DNA of 64,000 nucleotides, taken from Cytobacillus sp. NJ13. GTDB taxonomy: Bacteria; Bacillota; Bacilli; Bacillales; Cytobacillaceae. The stretch's first letter is position 1. Each line of letters begins with the position of its first letter. The stretch lies in the NCBI GenBank assembly GCA_030348385.1, contig JAUCFP010000006.1, forward strand, positions 1,054,001 through 1,118,000, written 5' to 3'. The notes beneath the pieces are model-generated. The model searched no databases and was not told where the DNA came from. It saw only the letters and a program-made list of their open reading frames with translations. Below, one piece after another: positions 17,037-26,229 of the stretch. The position numbers and the translations under genes are program-made.

Positions 17037-17525
17037 ATGAAGAAATTATCTTTCTTGCTTTCAGCAGCTGTATTGACACTTATGCTTGGAGCATGCTCAA
17101 ACGAAGAGGCTTCTAAAGGGGAAGAGAAGGAAGAGTCGGCAGCTGAGACGACAGATGCCGCTGATGAAGCGAAAGAAATGCGCTCAGCACTGCTAAGCTA
17201 TCAGGGAGAAGTGACAAAAGTAATCCGAAACACAGATGCAAACTTGACCGCTGAAGGTCAGGATCCAGCTGAAGCAGCTGCAGCTTTTGAAAAGGAAGCG
17301 AAAGCCGTGTCTATACCAGAAGAATTAATAAACTACACTAAGGATATTGAAGCAGCGGTTGATAGCCTATCACAATACTATGCTAAAAAAGCTGAGCTGG
17401 TAAAAGCAGGATCCGAGGATATGGCGGAAGCAGAGCCATTTAAAGAGGAATATATCAATTCAATGACTAAAGTTTTTGAAGAAGCAGAACTGCCTGCTCC
17501 TGCTTTCAGCAGCGTTTTCCAATAA
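17037..17525 (+). CDS. Small lipoprotein of unknown function
   Basis: The 162-residue protein has a lipoprotein signal peptide with lipobox LGAC (Cys20) and is then acidic, with an Ala/Glu-rich spacer. The mature part is helical and contains PEELINYTKDIEAAVDSL, resembling small four-helix lipoproteins of Bacillus. It is anchored to the outer face of the membrane. The start has AGAAGGAGAGG. A palindrome near the promoter suggests regulated expression. No function can be assigned. Confidence 0.75.
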   Translation: MKKLSFLLSAAVLTLMLGACSNEEASKGEEKEESAAETTDAADEAKEMRSALLSYQGEVTKVIRNTDANLTAEGQDPAEAAAAFEKEAKAVSIPEELINYTKDIEAAVDSLSQYYAKKAELVKAGSEDMAEAEPFKEEYINSMTKVFEEAELPAPAFSSVFQ

Positions 17526-17534
17526 ATGCGCAGC

Positions 17535-17567
17535 AAACAGCCCTATTCTATTTGGAATAGGGCTGTT
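17535..17567. terminator. Bidirectional terminator after the lipoprotein gene
   Basis: AAACAGCCCTATTC and its perfect complement GAATAGGGCTGTTT, read across a short loop, lie between two convergent genes. Confidence 0.88.
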
Positions 17568-17575
17568 TGTATGTA

Positions 17576-18487
17576 TTAAGGCACATCATGCCCCATTGAA
17601 CTTTGAAGAATCTCAAACCACTGGTCCCTGTTAAGTTTGTAAGATAATGAACCGGCTGCACGTTCAATTCTTTCAATCTTGCCGGATCCGACAATTGGCA
17701 TGATCCGGGCAGGATGATTTAAGAGCCAGGAAAATAAAACTTCATCAATATCACATGCACCGATTTCCTTTGCGACTTTATGTAATGCTGCTTTAAGGCG
17801 TGCTGATTTTTCTTCAGTACCGCTAAAAATTTTGCCTCCTGCCAAAGGGGACCAGGCCATCGGAGCGATTCTTTTTTCCATGCACAGATTTAATGTGCCA
17901 TCCTCATAGTTCTCCAGATGATAGGCAGAAAGTTCAATTTGATTTGTAATCAGATTCATATCAAGGTATGACTGAAGCATCGTAAACTGGTGGCTTTTAA
18001 AATTGGATACTCCAAAATGCCTTACCTTGCCGGCAGCCTTTAAAGCTGAAAATGCCTCAGCAACTTCTTCAGGATCCATAAAAGGATCAGGACGATGAAT
18101 GAGCAAGGTATCTATGTAATCTGTCTTCAGATTTTGCAAAGACTTCTCAACCGAAGCAATAATATGGTTTTTTCCGGTATTATAATGATGGGATTTATGC
18201 TCAGGGCGGTTTGGTGACCGGAGTACAATCCCGCATTTCGTTACAATTTCCATTTTTTCACGGAGCTCCGGCTTTTTCTCAAGAGCCCTTCCAAACAGGC
18301 TTTCACATGTATAGCTGCCATATATATCGGCATGATCAAATGTCGTTACTCCCAGCTCAAAACACCTTTCTATTAAGGTGATTAATTCTTCATCTGAAAA
18401 TTTCCAGTCAGCCAGTCTCCATAGACCATGTACGATTCTTGAAAACGACAGATCCTCTGCCATCTGCACTCTATCCAAAAGTATCAT
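17576..18487 (-). CDS. Aldo/keto reductase (YcsN/YdhF-like)
   Basis: This 303-residue NADPH-dependent oxidoreductase has the complete AKR tetrad: D51 and Y56 in FDHADIYG, K84 in VTKCG, and H131 in LLIHRPDP. The WSPLAGG loop and the IVGSGKIERI phosphate-binding region are present. Overall it matches the YcsN/YdhF group more than diketogulonate reductases. It probably reduces small carbonyl compounds in the cytosol; the substrate is unknown. It lies 141 bp downstream of the exonuclease gene on the same strand and may be cotranscribed. Confidence 0.88.
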   Translation of the reverse strand: MILLDRVQMAEDLSFSRIVHGLWRLADWKFSDEELITLIERCFELGVTTFDHADIYGSYTCESLFGRALEKKPELREKMEIVTKCGIVLRSPNRPEHKSHHYNTGKNHIIASVEKSLQNLKTDYIDTLLIHRPDPFMDPEEVAEAFSALKAAGKVRHFGVSNFKSHQFTMLQSYLDMNLITNQIELSAYHLENYEDGTLNLCMEKRIAPMAWSPLAGGKIFSGTEEKSARLKAALHKVAKEIGACDIDEVLFSWLLNHPARIMPIVGSGKIERIERAAGSLSYKLNRDQWFEILQSSMGHDVP

Positions 18488-18628
18488 CTCCCAATTTTTT
18501 TTGCATTGTTATTATCTCTGAAAATGCAAAGAATACCAAGCTAAACGTTCTTCAGCATTGCAAAGGGTGCTGGATCATATTAAATTGGGGGCATAAAAAT
18601 AAGAGGCAACTGTTTTGTCACCTCCTTT

Positions 18629-19558
18629 TTATCCGCATATTTTCTGCAGCGGTTCAACCATTTGTTCATGCAGAATCATAATTTTTGATGTATATGAACA
18701 ATGCTCTTTATATGCTGTTTGAAGTTCCTGATAAAAAGTGATTAACTCCTCAACGTTCGAAATCAATTCTTCATCAAAAATGCCTGTACGGCTGAGAAGG
18801 ATATTCTCATATTTTTCAACTAGCTTTTTAGTTTTCTTTATCAATTTCCAGGCATCTCTCATGCGAAAAGCATCATTTAAATGGGAGTAGAATTCTATCA
18901 AGTCTTTTAGGAAAATATTCTTAAGTTCCTGGCTGAGCCTTTCAATAGGAGGAAGTTCAGCTTCCTGAAATATAAACTGCTGCAGCATAATTAAATCGGT
19001 CTTTACAGTCTGTTCTTCAAATGACTGATATATCCGTAAAGTATTATAGGCGTCATACATGGGATGATGAGGCTCTCCGATAAAAGAAAGCTCATAAAAA
19101 GACAATGCTTTTTCCACTGAAGCAGCAGTCCGGGAAGCTCTTTTTGTGAAAATAGCCTGGAAATCGACATATCTTTTAGTAATCTTATCAATCGTAGCTT
19201 GAGGAAGATTATGCCTGAATGCATCGGCTTTTAATCTTAAGATGTCACTGGTCGACCAGGAATAGAATCTTGCTTTTTTAACTCCGCCGACCCAAAAGAG
19301 AAAATCTTTAAACACCTCAGAAAAGTCATCCGCTGTTTTAAGATCAGAGTCGGATATCCCCGTCAGTTCTTTGCAGAATGGGCTTAGCGGTGAGTCCTGC
19401 TGCGGACGAATGAACCTATCAAATCCAGTTACCTTACCTGTTTCAAGTTCAACTTTTACAGCACCAAGGCGAATGGCCTCCATATCTTCAAAAAGCATGC
19501 CATTTTTGCTGCAAAGCATTTCAAAATCAAAGAAAATCAGCTGTTTTAGCTCGGCCAT
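18629..19558 (-). CDS. DEDDh-family 3'-5' exonuclease domain protein
   Basis: The 309-residue protein has an N-terminal RNase T/DNA Q-type exonuclease fold. The acidic residues are D11 and E13 in FFDFEM, D105 in WSTSD, and H165 with D169 in HHPMYDA, giving a complete DEDDh site. Residues after about 190 form a helical extension I do not recognise. Such proteins degrade DNA or RNA from the 3' end; KapD of B. subtilis has a related domain. It is likely cytosolic. The start overlaps a short GGAAGGCGT ribosome binding site. Confidence 0.75.
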   Translation of the reverse strand: MAELKQLIFFDFEMLCSKNGMLFEDMEAIRLGAVKVELETGKVTGFDRFIRPQQDSPLSPFCKELTGISDSDLKTADDFSEVFKDFLFWVGGVKKARFYSWSTSDILRLKADAFRHNLPQATIDKITKRYVDFQAIFTKRASRTAASVEKALSFYELSFIGEPHHPMYDAYNTLRIYQSFEEQTVKTDLIMLQQFIFQEAELPPIERLSQELKNIFLKDLIEFYSHLNDAFRMRDAWKLIKKTKKLVEKYENILLSRTGIFDEELISNVEELITFYQELQTAYKEHCSYTSKIMILHEQMVEPLQKICG

Positions 19559-19807
19559 ACGCCTTCCCCCTTTCTAATATCCAGCTATCCAACAAGATAT
19601 TATAAAGAATGACGAGCAAAAAAGGAAGGAACAGAATTATCCATCAACATATTTAATGCAGGAATGAAACTTTTTTCCCAGTCCAATGGCAAATCGGTTT
19701 ACGATTTCTTTTGAAACGTTTACACTTAAAGGGTACATAGTTTTCAGTCGCAAATATGATAGCGATACTTCTGTTAAAATTATCGGACTTGAAAGGATGG
19801 ATGAAGG

Positions 19808-20389
19808 TTGGGTATTTCTTTATCGAAAGGGCAAAAAATTGATTTAACAAAAACTAACCCTGGTTTGTCTAAAGTAATAGTAGGACTCGGCTGGGATACA
19901 AATAAATATGATGGGGGCTTGGATTTCGACCTCGATGCCAGTGTGTTTTTATTAGATGCAAATGGGAAATGTACATCTGATAAAGATTTTATTTTCTACA
20001 ACCAGCTTGAAGGCGGCGATGGCTCAGTCATTCATACAGGTGATAACAGAACAGGTGAGGGCGATGGCGATGACGAGCAGGTCAAAGTTAACCTTAGTGC
20101 GGTTCCTGCATCCATTGAGAAGATTTCTTTTGTCATTACGATCCATGATGGCGAAGGCCGCGGTCAAAACTTTGGCCAGGTTTCAAATGCATTTGCAAGA
20201 GTCATTAATGAAAAAACAAATGAAGAATTAATCCGTTATGATTTAGGAGAAGATTTCTCCATTGAAACTGCCATTGTTACAGGCGAATTATACCGTCATA
20301 ATGGCGAATGGAAATTCTCTGCCGTGGGTTCAGGCTATCAGGGAGGACTTGCCCGTATTGCGACTGACTTCGGTTTGCAGGTAGGTTAA
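19808..20389 (+). CDS. terD: TerD-family calcium-binding stress protein (first copy)
   Basis: A 193-residue TerD domain protein starts at TTG 19808, with AAAGGATGG seven bases upstream and the family N-terminus [12 protein letters not shown]. The acidic calcium sites DFDLDAS and [14 protein letters not shown] are intact. TerD proteins, such as YceD of B. subtilis, associate with the membrane inner face and are induced by envelope, tellurite or antibiotic stress. A second terD gene follows after a terminator. Membrane partners TerC and the other yce genes are not seen nearby. Confidence 0.9.
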   Translation: MGISLSKGQKIDLTKTNPGLSKVIVGLGWDTNKYDGGLDFDLDASVFLLDANGKCTSDKDFIFYNQLEGGDGSVIHTGDNRTGEGDGDDEQVKVNLSAVPASIEKISFVITIHDGEGRGQNFGQVSNAFARVINEKTNEELIRYDLGEDFSIETAIVTGELYRHNGEWKFSAVGSGYQGGLARIATDFGLQVG

Positions 20390-20399
20390 GTTCCATATT

Positions 20400-20437
20400 G
20401 CCAGGCAGAGCAGCCGCTTTTCCCTGGCTTTCTCTTT
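20400..20437 (+). terminator. Terminator-like hairpin between the two terD genes
   Basis: GCCAGG (20400-20405) pairs with CCTGGC (20423-20428), and inner GC pairs are possible. TTTCTCTTT follows, so termination is probably partial. Confidence 0.6.
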
Positions 20438-20505
20438 AGGGTGTATTCCCCTCATATCGATGATCTGCCGTAAAAAAGGACCTGTGTTATGAAGGAGTGA
20501 TTATC

Positions 20506-21084
20506 TTGGGTATTCAATTATCAAAAGGGCAAAGAATTGATCTGACTAAAACAAATCCTGGCCTGACTAGAGCCATTATCGGGCTGGGCTGGGACACGAA
20601 CAGATATAGCGGCGGTCATGATTTCGACCTTGACGCATCTGCATTTCTTGCAGATGAAACTAGTAAATGTGTCAATGATCATGATTTTATTTTCTATAAT
20701 AATCTGGAGCATCCAAGCGGAGCAGTTATACATACAGGAGACAACCGTACAGGTGAAGGAGACGGCGACGATGAGCAGCTTGTTGTCGACTTTACCAAAA
20801 TACCTTCACATGTTCATCGTATTGGCATAACTGTTACGATTCATGATGCAGAATTAAGGCAGCAAAATTTCGGCCAGGTTTCCAATGCATTCGTAAGATT
20901 AGCGGATGAATCCAATAATCAGGAGCTGCTGCGTTTTGATCTTGGAGAAGATTTTTCAATTGAAACAGCAGTGGTTTTCTGTGAATTATACCGCCATGGG
21001 AATGACTGGAAGTTCAATGCCATTGGCAGCGGCTTCTCAGGCGGCTTGGCAGCTCTTTGCCGCAACTATGGATTGCAGGTTTAA
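20506..21084 (+). CDS. terD: TerD-family calcium-binding stress protein (second copy)
   Basis: This 192-residue paralogue shares the [19 protein letters not shown] start and the [14 protein letters not shown] calcium loop with the first copy. I use TTG 20506, eight bases after AAGGAG, in line with the paralogue; an in-frame GTG at 20497 is too close to that site. One difference from the neighbour is [17 protein letters not shown] in place of a Gly-rich segment, so calcium affinity may differ. The two copies probably act together in envelope stress. Confidence 0.9.
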   Translation: MGIQLSKGQRIDLTKTNPGLTRAIIGLGWDTNRYSGGHDFDLDASAFLADETSKCVNDHDFIFYNNLEHPSGAVIHTGDNRTGEGDGDDEQLVVDFTKIPSHVHRIGITVTIHDAELRQQNFGQVSNAFVRLADESNNQELLRFDLGEDFSIETAVVFCELYRHGNDWKFNAIGSGFSGGLAALCRNYGLQV

Positions 21085-21096
21085 TTTTTCTTCATG

Positions 21097-21130
21097 GCAC
21101 CCAAATGGTTTGGGTGCTAATTTTGTTTGT
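21097..21130 (+). terminator. Terminator after the second terD gene
   Basis: GCACCCAAA (21097-21105) and TTTGGGTGC (21109-21117) form a perfect 9-bp stem with a 3-nt loop; TAATTTTGTTT follows. Confidence 0.85.
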
Positions 21131-21236
21131 CAAGTGAGAACCTTCAGCCAATGCTATTGGGTATTAATCCCATACTTAAAAAATGCCGGATGGGCAAAAT
21201 AGGTGTGAGAAAAACCTTGGGAGGAAGGGATGCAGT

Positions 21237-21923
21237 ATGTCACTTGAATGGTTTGACAGGGTAAGCGGTGAGTTGCAGGACCATCTTGAATCGATTTGCA
21301 GTAAATATGATCAGATTGGCCATATGTCGATTGACCGGGGTGCCAAGCATCCCAGAATGGAGTTTTTTATTGAAACCAGTGATAATGATAGAGAGTATTT
21401 TTGCACTCTTTTCTTTGATCCGCATAATGAAGAATTCTATGTAGAAGACTTTGATTTTGAGCTGGGACATACTTCTAAAACAATGCTTTTTGATATTGAA
21501 GATATCATCGATACAGTCCACGAAAGTCTTCACGATTACATGAATGGCGAAGATGAGGATCATTTTGAATTTGAAGATGATGAAGAAATATATGTTTCAG
21601 AAGAAGAAAATTTCGACATGGGCGACGAATATGATTTTGATGGCGAAGGTGATATCTTTGAAGAAGTAGATGTAGAGTGGGAAACTCCTGAAGTAACTGC
21701 CTTTTTCAAGGAAAACGAAGTGGAGGTATCCTATCAGTTTGGAGTGGTCCATGAAACCGGTGATGGAGTCCTTCGCAGGGTTAATCGCATTTGGACAGAT
21801 GACGAAGAAATGATCAAAGATGAAGATCACTTTATCTTCAGCAAAGAAGAGGCAAGCACAATCATTGCCATGATTGCCAGCCACATGGATTCCCTGAGCG
21901 GGCATGAAGCTGATTATCAGTAA
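21237..21923 (+). CDS. Hypothetical very acidic protein
   Basis: I start this 228-residue protein at ATG 21237 (MSLEWFDRVSGEL), which follows GGGAGGAAGGG; the longer frame has no start signal. Residues about 120-165 are extremely acidic, a run of Asp and Glu with Phe and Tyr spaced through it. Both flanking parts have mixed alpha/beta character. The acidic belt could bind calcium, which would fit the TerD neighbours, but this is only a suggestion from position. I do not recognise the family. Confidence 0.7.
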   Translation: MSLEWFDRVSGELQDHLESICSKYDQIGHMSIDRGAKHPRMEFFIETSDNDREYFCTLFFDPHNEEFYVEDFDFELGHTSKTMLFDIEDIIDTVHESLHDYMNGEDEDHFEFEDDEEIYVSEEENFDMGDEYDFDGEGDIFEEVDVEWETPEVTAFFKENEVEVSYQFGVVHETGDGVLRRVNRIWTDDEEMIKDEDHFIFSKEEASTIIAMIASHMDSLSGHEADYQ

Positions 21924-21942
21924 AAATTTAGAGCGAAATGAG

Positions 21943-21979
21943 AAAGTGGCCATCAAGAATTCTTGAAGCCACTTTTTTT
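21943..21979 (+). terminator. Terminator after the acidic protein gene
   Basis: AAAGTGGC (21943-21950) pairs with GCCACTTT (21968-21975), with an inner CAAGAATTCTTG palindrome and seven T residues after it. Confidence 0.88.
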
Positions 21980-22141
21980 GTGCTTCACTAGAAAACCTCG
22001 TTCATCGACAAACTGCACCGAATCACTCCTTAAAAAACAAACTTTTTAAAAAATTTTACATTTGGCTGGATTTCTCTGTTGGTACTATTCAGGCTTGCCC
22101 CCCCCATAAACTGATTAAAAGCAAGTGAAAAGAGGTGCATT

Positions 22142-23404
22142 ATGGGGATTCATATCGTTCAGGCAGGCGATAGCCTTTGGACCATTTCTCAAAAGTATAA
22201 AGTTCCTATCCAGGATATAAGAACGGCTAATGGCCTTGAGAATGGACCTGGTATCATCCCTGGTTTAGCGCTATACATTCCGGAAAGCGGACCAGTTATC
22301 AGGTCTTATCTGGTTAAGCCGGGAGATACATTATGGAGCATTTCCCGGCGTTATCAAACTACAACTAATGCCATCCTGTCCGCAAATCCGGAGATAAGGC
22401 CGGAGGGGCTATATATCGGGCAGAAGATAAATATTCCATCACCAAGCAGATTAGTCATGGAAACATTGGGGTTCATAGTCCCGTATTCTCCTGATACTTT
22501 TTTACCCGCTTTCAGGGAAACAGCAAGGTACTTAACCTACATCGCAATTTCTGCCTATTCTTTAACAAGGGAAGGTTACGCATATATTGAACTTGACGAT
22601 ACAGCCATATTGGCAGAAAGCCGCCGGCTGAATGTCATTCCGCTGCTGATGATCAGAAATCTTTCACAAGGTGAATTTAATGCTGAACTGATTGGCGGGG
22701 TGCTTGAAAGTCCGGCAAATAGGAGGAACTTAATCTTAAGCCTGATGAATTTTGTCACTCAAAAAGGATATGGAGGCATCAGCCTGGATTTTGAATTTAT
22801 CCCGCCGCCAAGGCGCCAGGATTTCAATTCATTCATTAAGGAATTAAAAAATGCCTTAGGGCCAAAAGTTCTTCATGTCAATGTACATGCTAAGACAGAA
22901 GATCTCCCGGCAAACCGGATAATAGGGGCATATGATTATAAAGCAATTGGGGAGGGGGCCGATATTGTTGCAGTCATGACCATGGACTATGGTTATCCGA
23001 CTGGTCCTCCTAATCCCGTCGCTCCACTATGGTGGGTCGAAGAGGTCATTAAATATTCGATTACCCAGATTGACCCGAAAAAACTGCAAATTGCTTTGCC
23101 GTTATATGGCTATGACTGGAGAACATCTGATAATCTAACCCGCTCATTTTCCATGCAAGCCATTCAGAATTTAGCTTTAAGCAGAGGAGCCATTATTCAA
23201 TTCGATGCTTATGCAGCATCCCCATGGTTCCGATATTGGAACGGAAAAGAAGAACATGTGGTCTGGTTTGAAGATATCCGCAGCATAACAGAAAAATATA
23301 AATTAATTGACCAGTATAATCTATTAGGGATGACATACTGGCAATTAAGCTTGCGTTTTCCGCAGAACTGGGCATTTGTGGATAAAAATTTTACTATTCT
23401 TTAG
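22142..23404 (+). CDS. yaaH: Spore GH18 peptidoglycan hydrolase with two LysM domains (YaaH/SleL-like)
   Basis: The 420-residue protein starts with two LysM repeats (about 2-48 and 54-99, with GDSLWTIS and GDTLWSIS) and has no signal peptide, as expected for a protein laid down inside the mother cell. A GH18 barrel follows. The catalytic motif GGISLDFEF places the acid at E218, after D216. This is the layout of YaaH/SleL, which cuts cortex muramic-lactam glycan during germination. The gene is monocistronic as far as can be seen. Confidence 0.88.
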   Translation: MGIHIVQAGDSLWTISQKYKVPIQDIRTANGLENGPGIIPGLALYIPESGPVIRSYLVKPGDTLWSISRRYQTTTNAILSANPEIRPEGLYIGQKINIPSPSRLVMETLGFIVPYSPDTFLPAFRETARYLTYIAISAYSLTREGYAYIELDDTAILAESRRLNVIPLLMIRNLSQGEFNAELIGGVLESPANRRNLILSLMNFVTQKGYGGISLDFEFIPPPRRQDFNSFIKELKNALGPKVLHVNVHAKTEDLPANRIIGAYDYKAIGEGADIVAVMTMDYGYPTGPPNPVAPLWWVEEVIKYSITQIDPKKLQIALPLYGYDWRTSDNLTRSFSMQAIQNLALSRGAIIQFDAYAASPWFRYWNGKEEHVVWFEDIRSITEKYKLIDQYNLLGMTYWQLSLRFPQNWAFVDKNFTIL

Positions 23405-23411
23405 ACCTATT

Positions 23412-23585
23412 CTATAAAAGTTTCTTCATTTCTTCTTCAAAATAAAACATTTTTGGATTTTCTTTAATTGTATATGTGTATTTCTTCATTTTCGCCACAT
23501 AACAGGTTTTGTTGATCGTTACTTTCTCTCCTGTGTCAATCAGAATAACAATATCATTATGCTCGAACTTATTTCTGCGCTTCAC
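23412..23585 (-). CDS. Hypothetical 57-residue basic protein
   Basis: The frame 23412-23609 is open. I favour GTG 23585, six bases after AAAGAGGG, over the upstream ATG 23609, which lacks a ribosome binding site. The product is basic, with a beta-rich middle (NDIVILIDTGEKVTI) that could be a small SH3-like or KOW-like barrel. I do not recognise a family. It is convergent with yaaH, only 7 bp apart. Confidence 0.55.
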   Translation of the reverse strand: MKRRNKFEHNDIVILIDTGEKVTINKTCYVAKMKKYTYTIKENPKMFYFEEEMKKLL

Positions 23586-23761
23586 ACTGATCCCTCTTTC
23601 TTTACACATAAAGTGTTATTAACACATTATCTCATACTTCTGCGGAATTAACCCTATTGATGTTGTTGGAATCATTCAGGTGCCATTATTTCTTTTGCAT
23701 ATCGGCAAGTAAATGATATATTAGTCTAATTGAATACAATAGTGAACAAAGGAAGATACAA

Positions 23762-25999
23762 ATGACATCAACACTTGGCTTTATAAGAGAGTGGCAAAAA
23801 GCCATCCAGGCTGAGATCTTACATTTAAAAAAATATGGGAGCTCCCGCCACTTAATGCTAAATGGGCAGCTGCTATCAAAATCAGATGCATATACTTATT
23901 TTTTCGATACACCTTCTGCTATTAAAATTCCAACTGGATCTTCCATAAAAATCGAATGGGGAAGAAAGAGGGTGGAAGGAAGAATCCTTTCTGCGGAAGG
24001 AAATAATGTCATATTGGCATTAGAAGAGGATATTGGAATCGATCTATCGGAAGCATATTTGCTTCATGATCCCTGGGAGCTATTGGATCAGCTTTTTCAG
24101 CGCTTAGAGGACATAAAAGACAGCAAAAGAAAAAGAAATAGAATAAAAAAATTGATGGATCCTTCCATGCCTCCCAAACACCCTGCCGATAAGGTAAAGA
24201 CTGGTGCCCATGAATTGATATTGCGTTCAAAATATAATCCAGTCACATATGTCTGGGGTCCGCCAGGCACAGGAAAAACCTATACACTCGCACGTGTGGC
24301 CGCCAACAAATACTTTAAAGTCCAAAGTGTTCTCATTCTGGCACATTCAAACCAAGCAATAGATGTCCTTATGGCAGAGATTTCATCGTTTGCATCAGGT
24401 AAACGGAAAATTCCTGATGGGGATCTGCTTCGTTACGGGTCACAAATCGGTCCAGCGCTATTCGATCATCATTCATTAACAGCCGAGTATCTTTTAAATA
24501 AGCAGCATACTAATCTCTCGGAGCAAAAAGCTGCTCTATTTGAGGAACGCCGCCTGCTTAAACAGGATTTATTCCGATCCTTCAGCAAGAGAGATTCCAA
24601 TCATCTTATTGAAATAGAAAAGAAGCTATCTGGAGTACTTGAAAAAATCAGGCAAAAAGAAATAGAGTTTGTAAAAAATGCTTCAATTATTGGAACAACA
24701 CTGGCAAAAGCTGCAAGTGATCCGGCAATTTACGATAAAAATTTTGATTTAGTCATCATTGATGAAGCCAGCATGGCTTATGTTCCACAGGCTGCCTTTG
24801 CAGCTTCACTTGGCAGAAGAGTCATCATTTGCGGGGATTTTAAACAGCTTCCTCCTATTGCTGCCTCGAAACAAAAATTGTCGGAAAAATGGCTAAGAGA
24901 GGATATCTTTCATCACTCTGGTGTTTCTGACGCAGTCAAGGATGGATACTTGCATCCGCACCTTTTTCTATTAAAAGAGCAGCGCCGTATGCACCCGGAC
25001 ATTTCAGCATTTTCGAATAAACATATCTACCATTCACTTGTAGGTGACCATCCGGATGTTCTGGCTGCGAGATCTGATATCGCTGCCTGCAGGCCTTTTC
25101 CCGCCAAAGCCTCGATCCTGCTAAATACAGCCGGATCAGGAGAATATGGCATAAAAGATGGCAGCTCAAATTCAAGAATTAATTTATGGGATCTTTTGCT
25201 GGGATTTCAGCTAATACATGAAGCCTATACAGGAGGAAGCAGGTCCATAGGTTATGTCACCCCGTATCGTGCACAGGCATTATTAATGGAACAGCTTCTG
25301 GGTGAGCTATACGAGCAGGAAAGATCTGCGGCTGATATTATTGCTGCAACAGTTCACCGTTTTCAGGGAAGTGAACGGGATGTCATGATTTTTGACTCTG
25401 TCGATGCTCCGCCCCATGACAGAGCTGGAATGCTATTAATCGGGAAAGAAAGCGAAAGACTGATGAATGTTGCCATAACTAGAACCAAAGGGAAATTTAT
25501 TCATATTTGCGATTTGGAATTTATACACAACAACGTATTTAAAAACAAAACATGGCGGAAGCTGGCAGACCACCAGCTGCACAATGGACAGGCCATTCAT
25601 CCTGATCAGATTGGGAGATGGATCAAAAATCAGCATCCGCGCCTCCAATGGATGCATGCAAGAAAGCTGGAAAATGTGTTTGAGGATATTTCTAAAGCTA
25701 AAAAGGAGATTATTATTTCCCTGCCTGAGGGACAAGAACTGGGGAATGAGTGGGGGCAGGCACTTTCCGGGAGGCCTTCGCAAACGAAGCTTACCATCCT
25801 TGCCGAGCATTCTATCCCTTCCGCTGCTCCTGATGAGATATTGCCAAACGGCTTTCCATTTCCCTGCATAATAATTGACGGACATATTTTGTGGCTTGGG
25901 ATGCCGGCTGAGACTCATAAAAACGCACGGCCCCCATATGTAGCTGCAAGGCTTCATTCATCTGCTGCATGCTCGTATCTTACATCTCAATTAAAATAA
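23762..25999 (+). CDS. SF1 helicase of the Upf1/DNA2 type with PLD-like C-terminal region
   Basis: The 745-residue protein has an N-terminal beta-rich domain, then Walker A GPPGTGKT at 166-173, DEAS at 334-337 and GDFKQLPP. The later helicase motifs TPYRAQ, VHRFQGSERD and NVAITRTK are complete. This is an SF1B, Upf1-like enzyme that should translocate 5' to 3' on nucleic acid. The last 120 residues (with AKKEIIISLPEG) resemble the phospholipase-D-like domain found in some bacterial members, but the HKD catalytic motif is not evident. It stands alone with its own promoter region and terminator. The cellular role is unknown; repair or RNA processing are candidates. Confidence 0.85.
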   Translation: MTSTLGFIREWQKAIQAEILHLKKYGSSRHLMLNGQLLSKSDAYTYFFDTPSAIKIPTGSSIKIEWGRKRVEGRILSAEGNNVILALEEDIGIDLSEAYLLHDPWELLDQLFQRLEDIKDSKRKRNRIKKLMDPSMPPKHPADKVKTGAHELILRSKYNPVTYVWGPPGTGKTYTLARVAANKYFKVQSVLILAHSNQAIDVLMAEISSFASGKRKIPDGDLLRYGSQIGPALFDHHSLTAEYLLNKQHTNLSEQKAALFEERRLLKQDLFRSFSKRDSNHLIEIEKKLSGVLEKIRQKEIEFVKNASIIGTTLAKAASDPAIYDKNFDLVIIDEASMAYVPQAAFAASLGRRVIICGDFKQLPPIAASKQKLSEKWLREDIFHHSGVSDAVKDGYLHPHLFLLKEQRRMHPDISAFSNKHIYHSLVGDHPDVLAARSDIAACRPFPAKASILLNTAGSGEYGIKDGSSNSRINLWDLLLGFQLIHEAYTGGSRSIGYVTPYRAQALLMEQLLGELYEQERSAADIIAATVHRFQGSERDVMIFDSVDAPPHDRAGMLLIGKESERLMNVAITRTKGKFIHICDLEFIHNNVFKNKTWRKLADHQLHNGQAIHPDQIGRWIKNQHPRLQWMHARKLENVFEDISKAKKEIIISLPEGQELGNEWGQALSGRPSQTKLTILAEHSIPSAAPDEILPNGFPFPCIIIDGHILWLGMPAETHKNARPPYVAARLHSSAACSYLTSQLK

Positions 26000-26027
26000 A
26001 AAAGACGCCCCAGAGAGGCGTCTTTTT
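25999..26027. terminator. Bidirectional terminator after the helicase gene and the candidate sRNA
   Basis: AAAAAGACGCC and GGCGTCTTTTT form an 11-bp stem with A and T flanks. It can end both the plus-strand helicase mRNA and the minus-strand small RNA. Confidence 0.9.
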
Positions 26028-26112
26028 ATACGTATTGCGGCGACCCGACTGCACTCCACATAGTGCATTGCCAGTTAGGCTTGTCTGTCGTCTTATGCAA
26101 TTAGCTCATCGC
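26000..26112 (-). ncRNA. Candidate structured small RNA, about 113 nt
   Basis: A minus-strand promoter at 26119-26147 predicts a start near 26112, and the terminator ends the RNA near 26000. The transcript can close with ATTGC (26093-26100 region) against GCAAT (26034-26038), helped by GAC pairs. Inside are a GCC-TAACT-GGC hairpin and a strong TGCACT-ATGTGG-AGTGCA hairpin (26049-26066). No coding frame of note is present. I do not recognise it as a known RNA family. Confidence 0.5.
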
Positions 26113-26118
26113 TTTACT

Positions 26119-26147
26119 AATATAGCATTATTCTATAAAGAAAACAA
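26119..26147 (-). promoter_or_regulatory. SigA promoter of the candidate sRNA
   Basis: On the minus strand TTGTTT (26142-26147) and TATATT (26119-26124) are separated by exactly 17 bp. The -10 box matches 5/6 and the -35 box 4/6. Confidence 0.6.
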
Positions 26148-26229
26148 GTGTTTTTTGTGCGCTTCCGTTGCATTCCTTTCATTGTTCAATCAAAATATAC
26201 TAAAATACATTGATTAGGGTTGTGATCAT

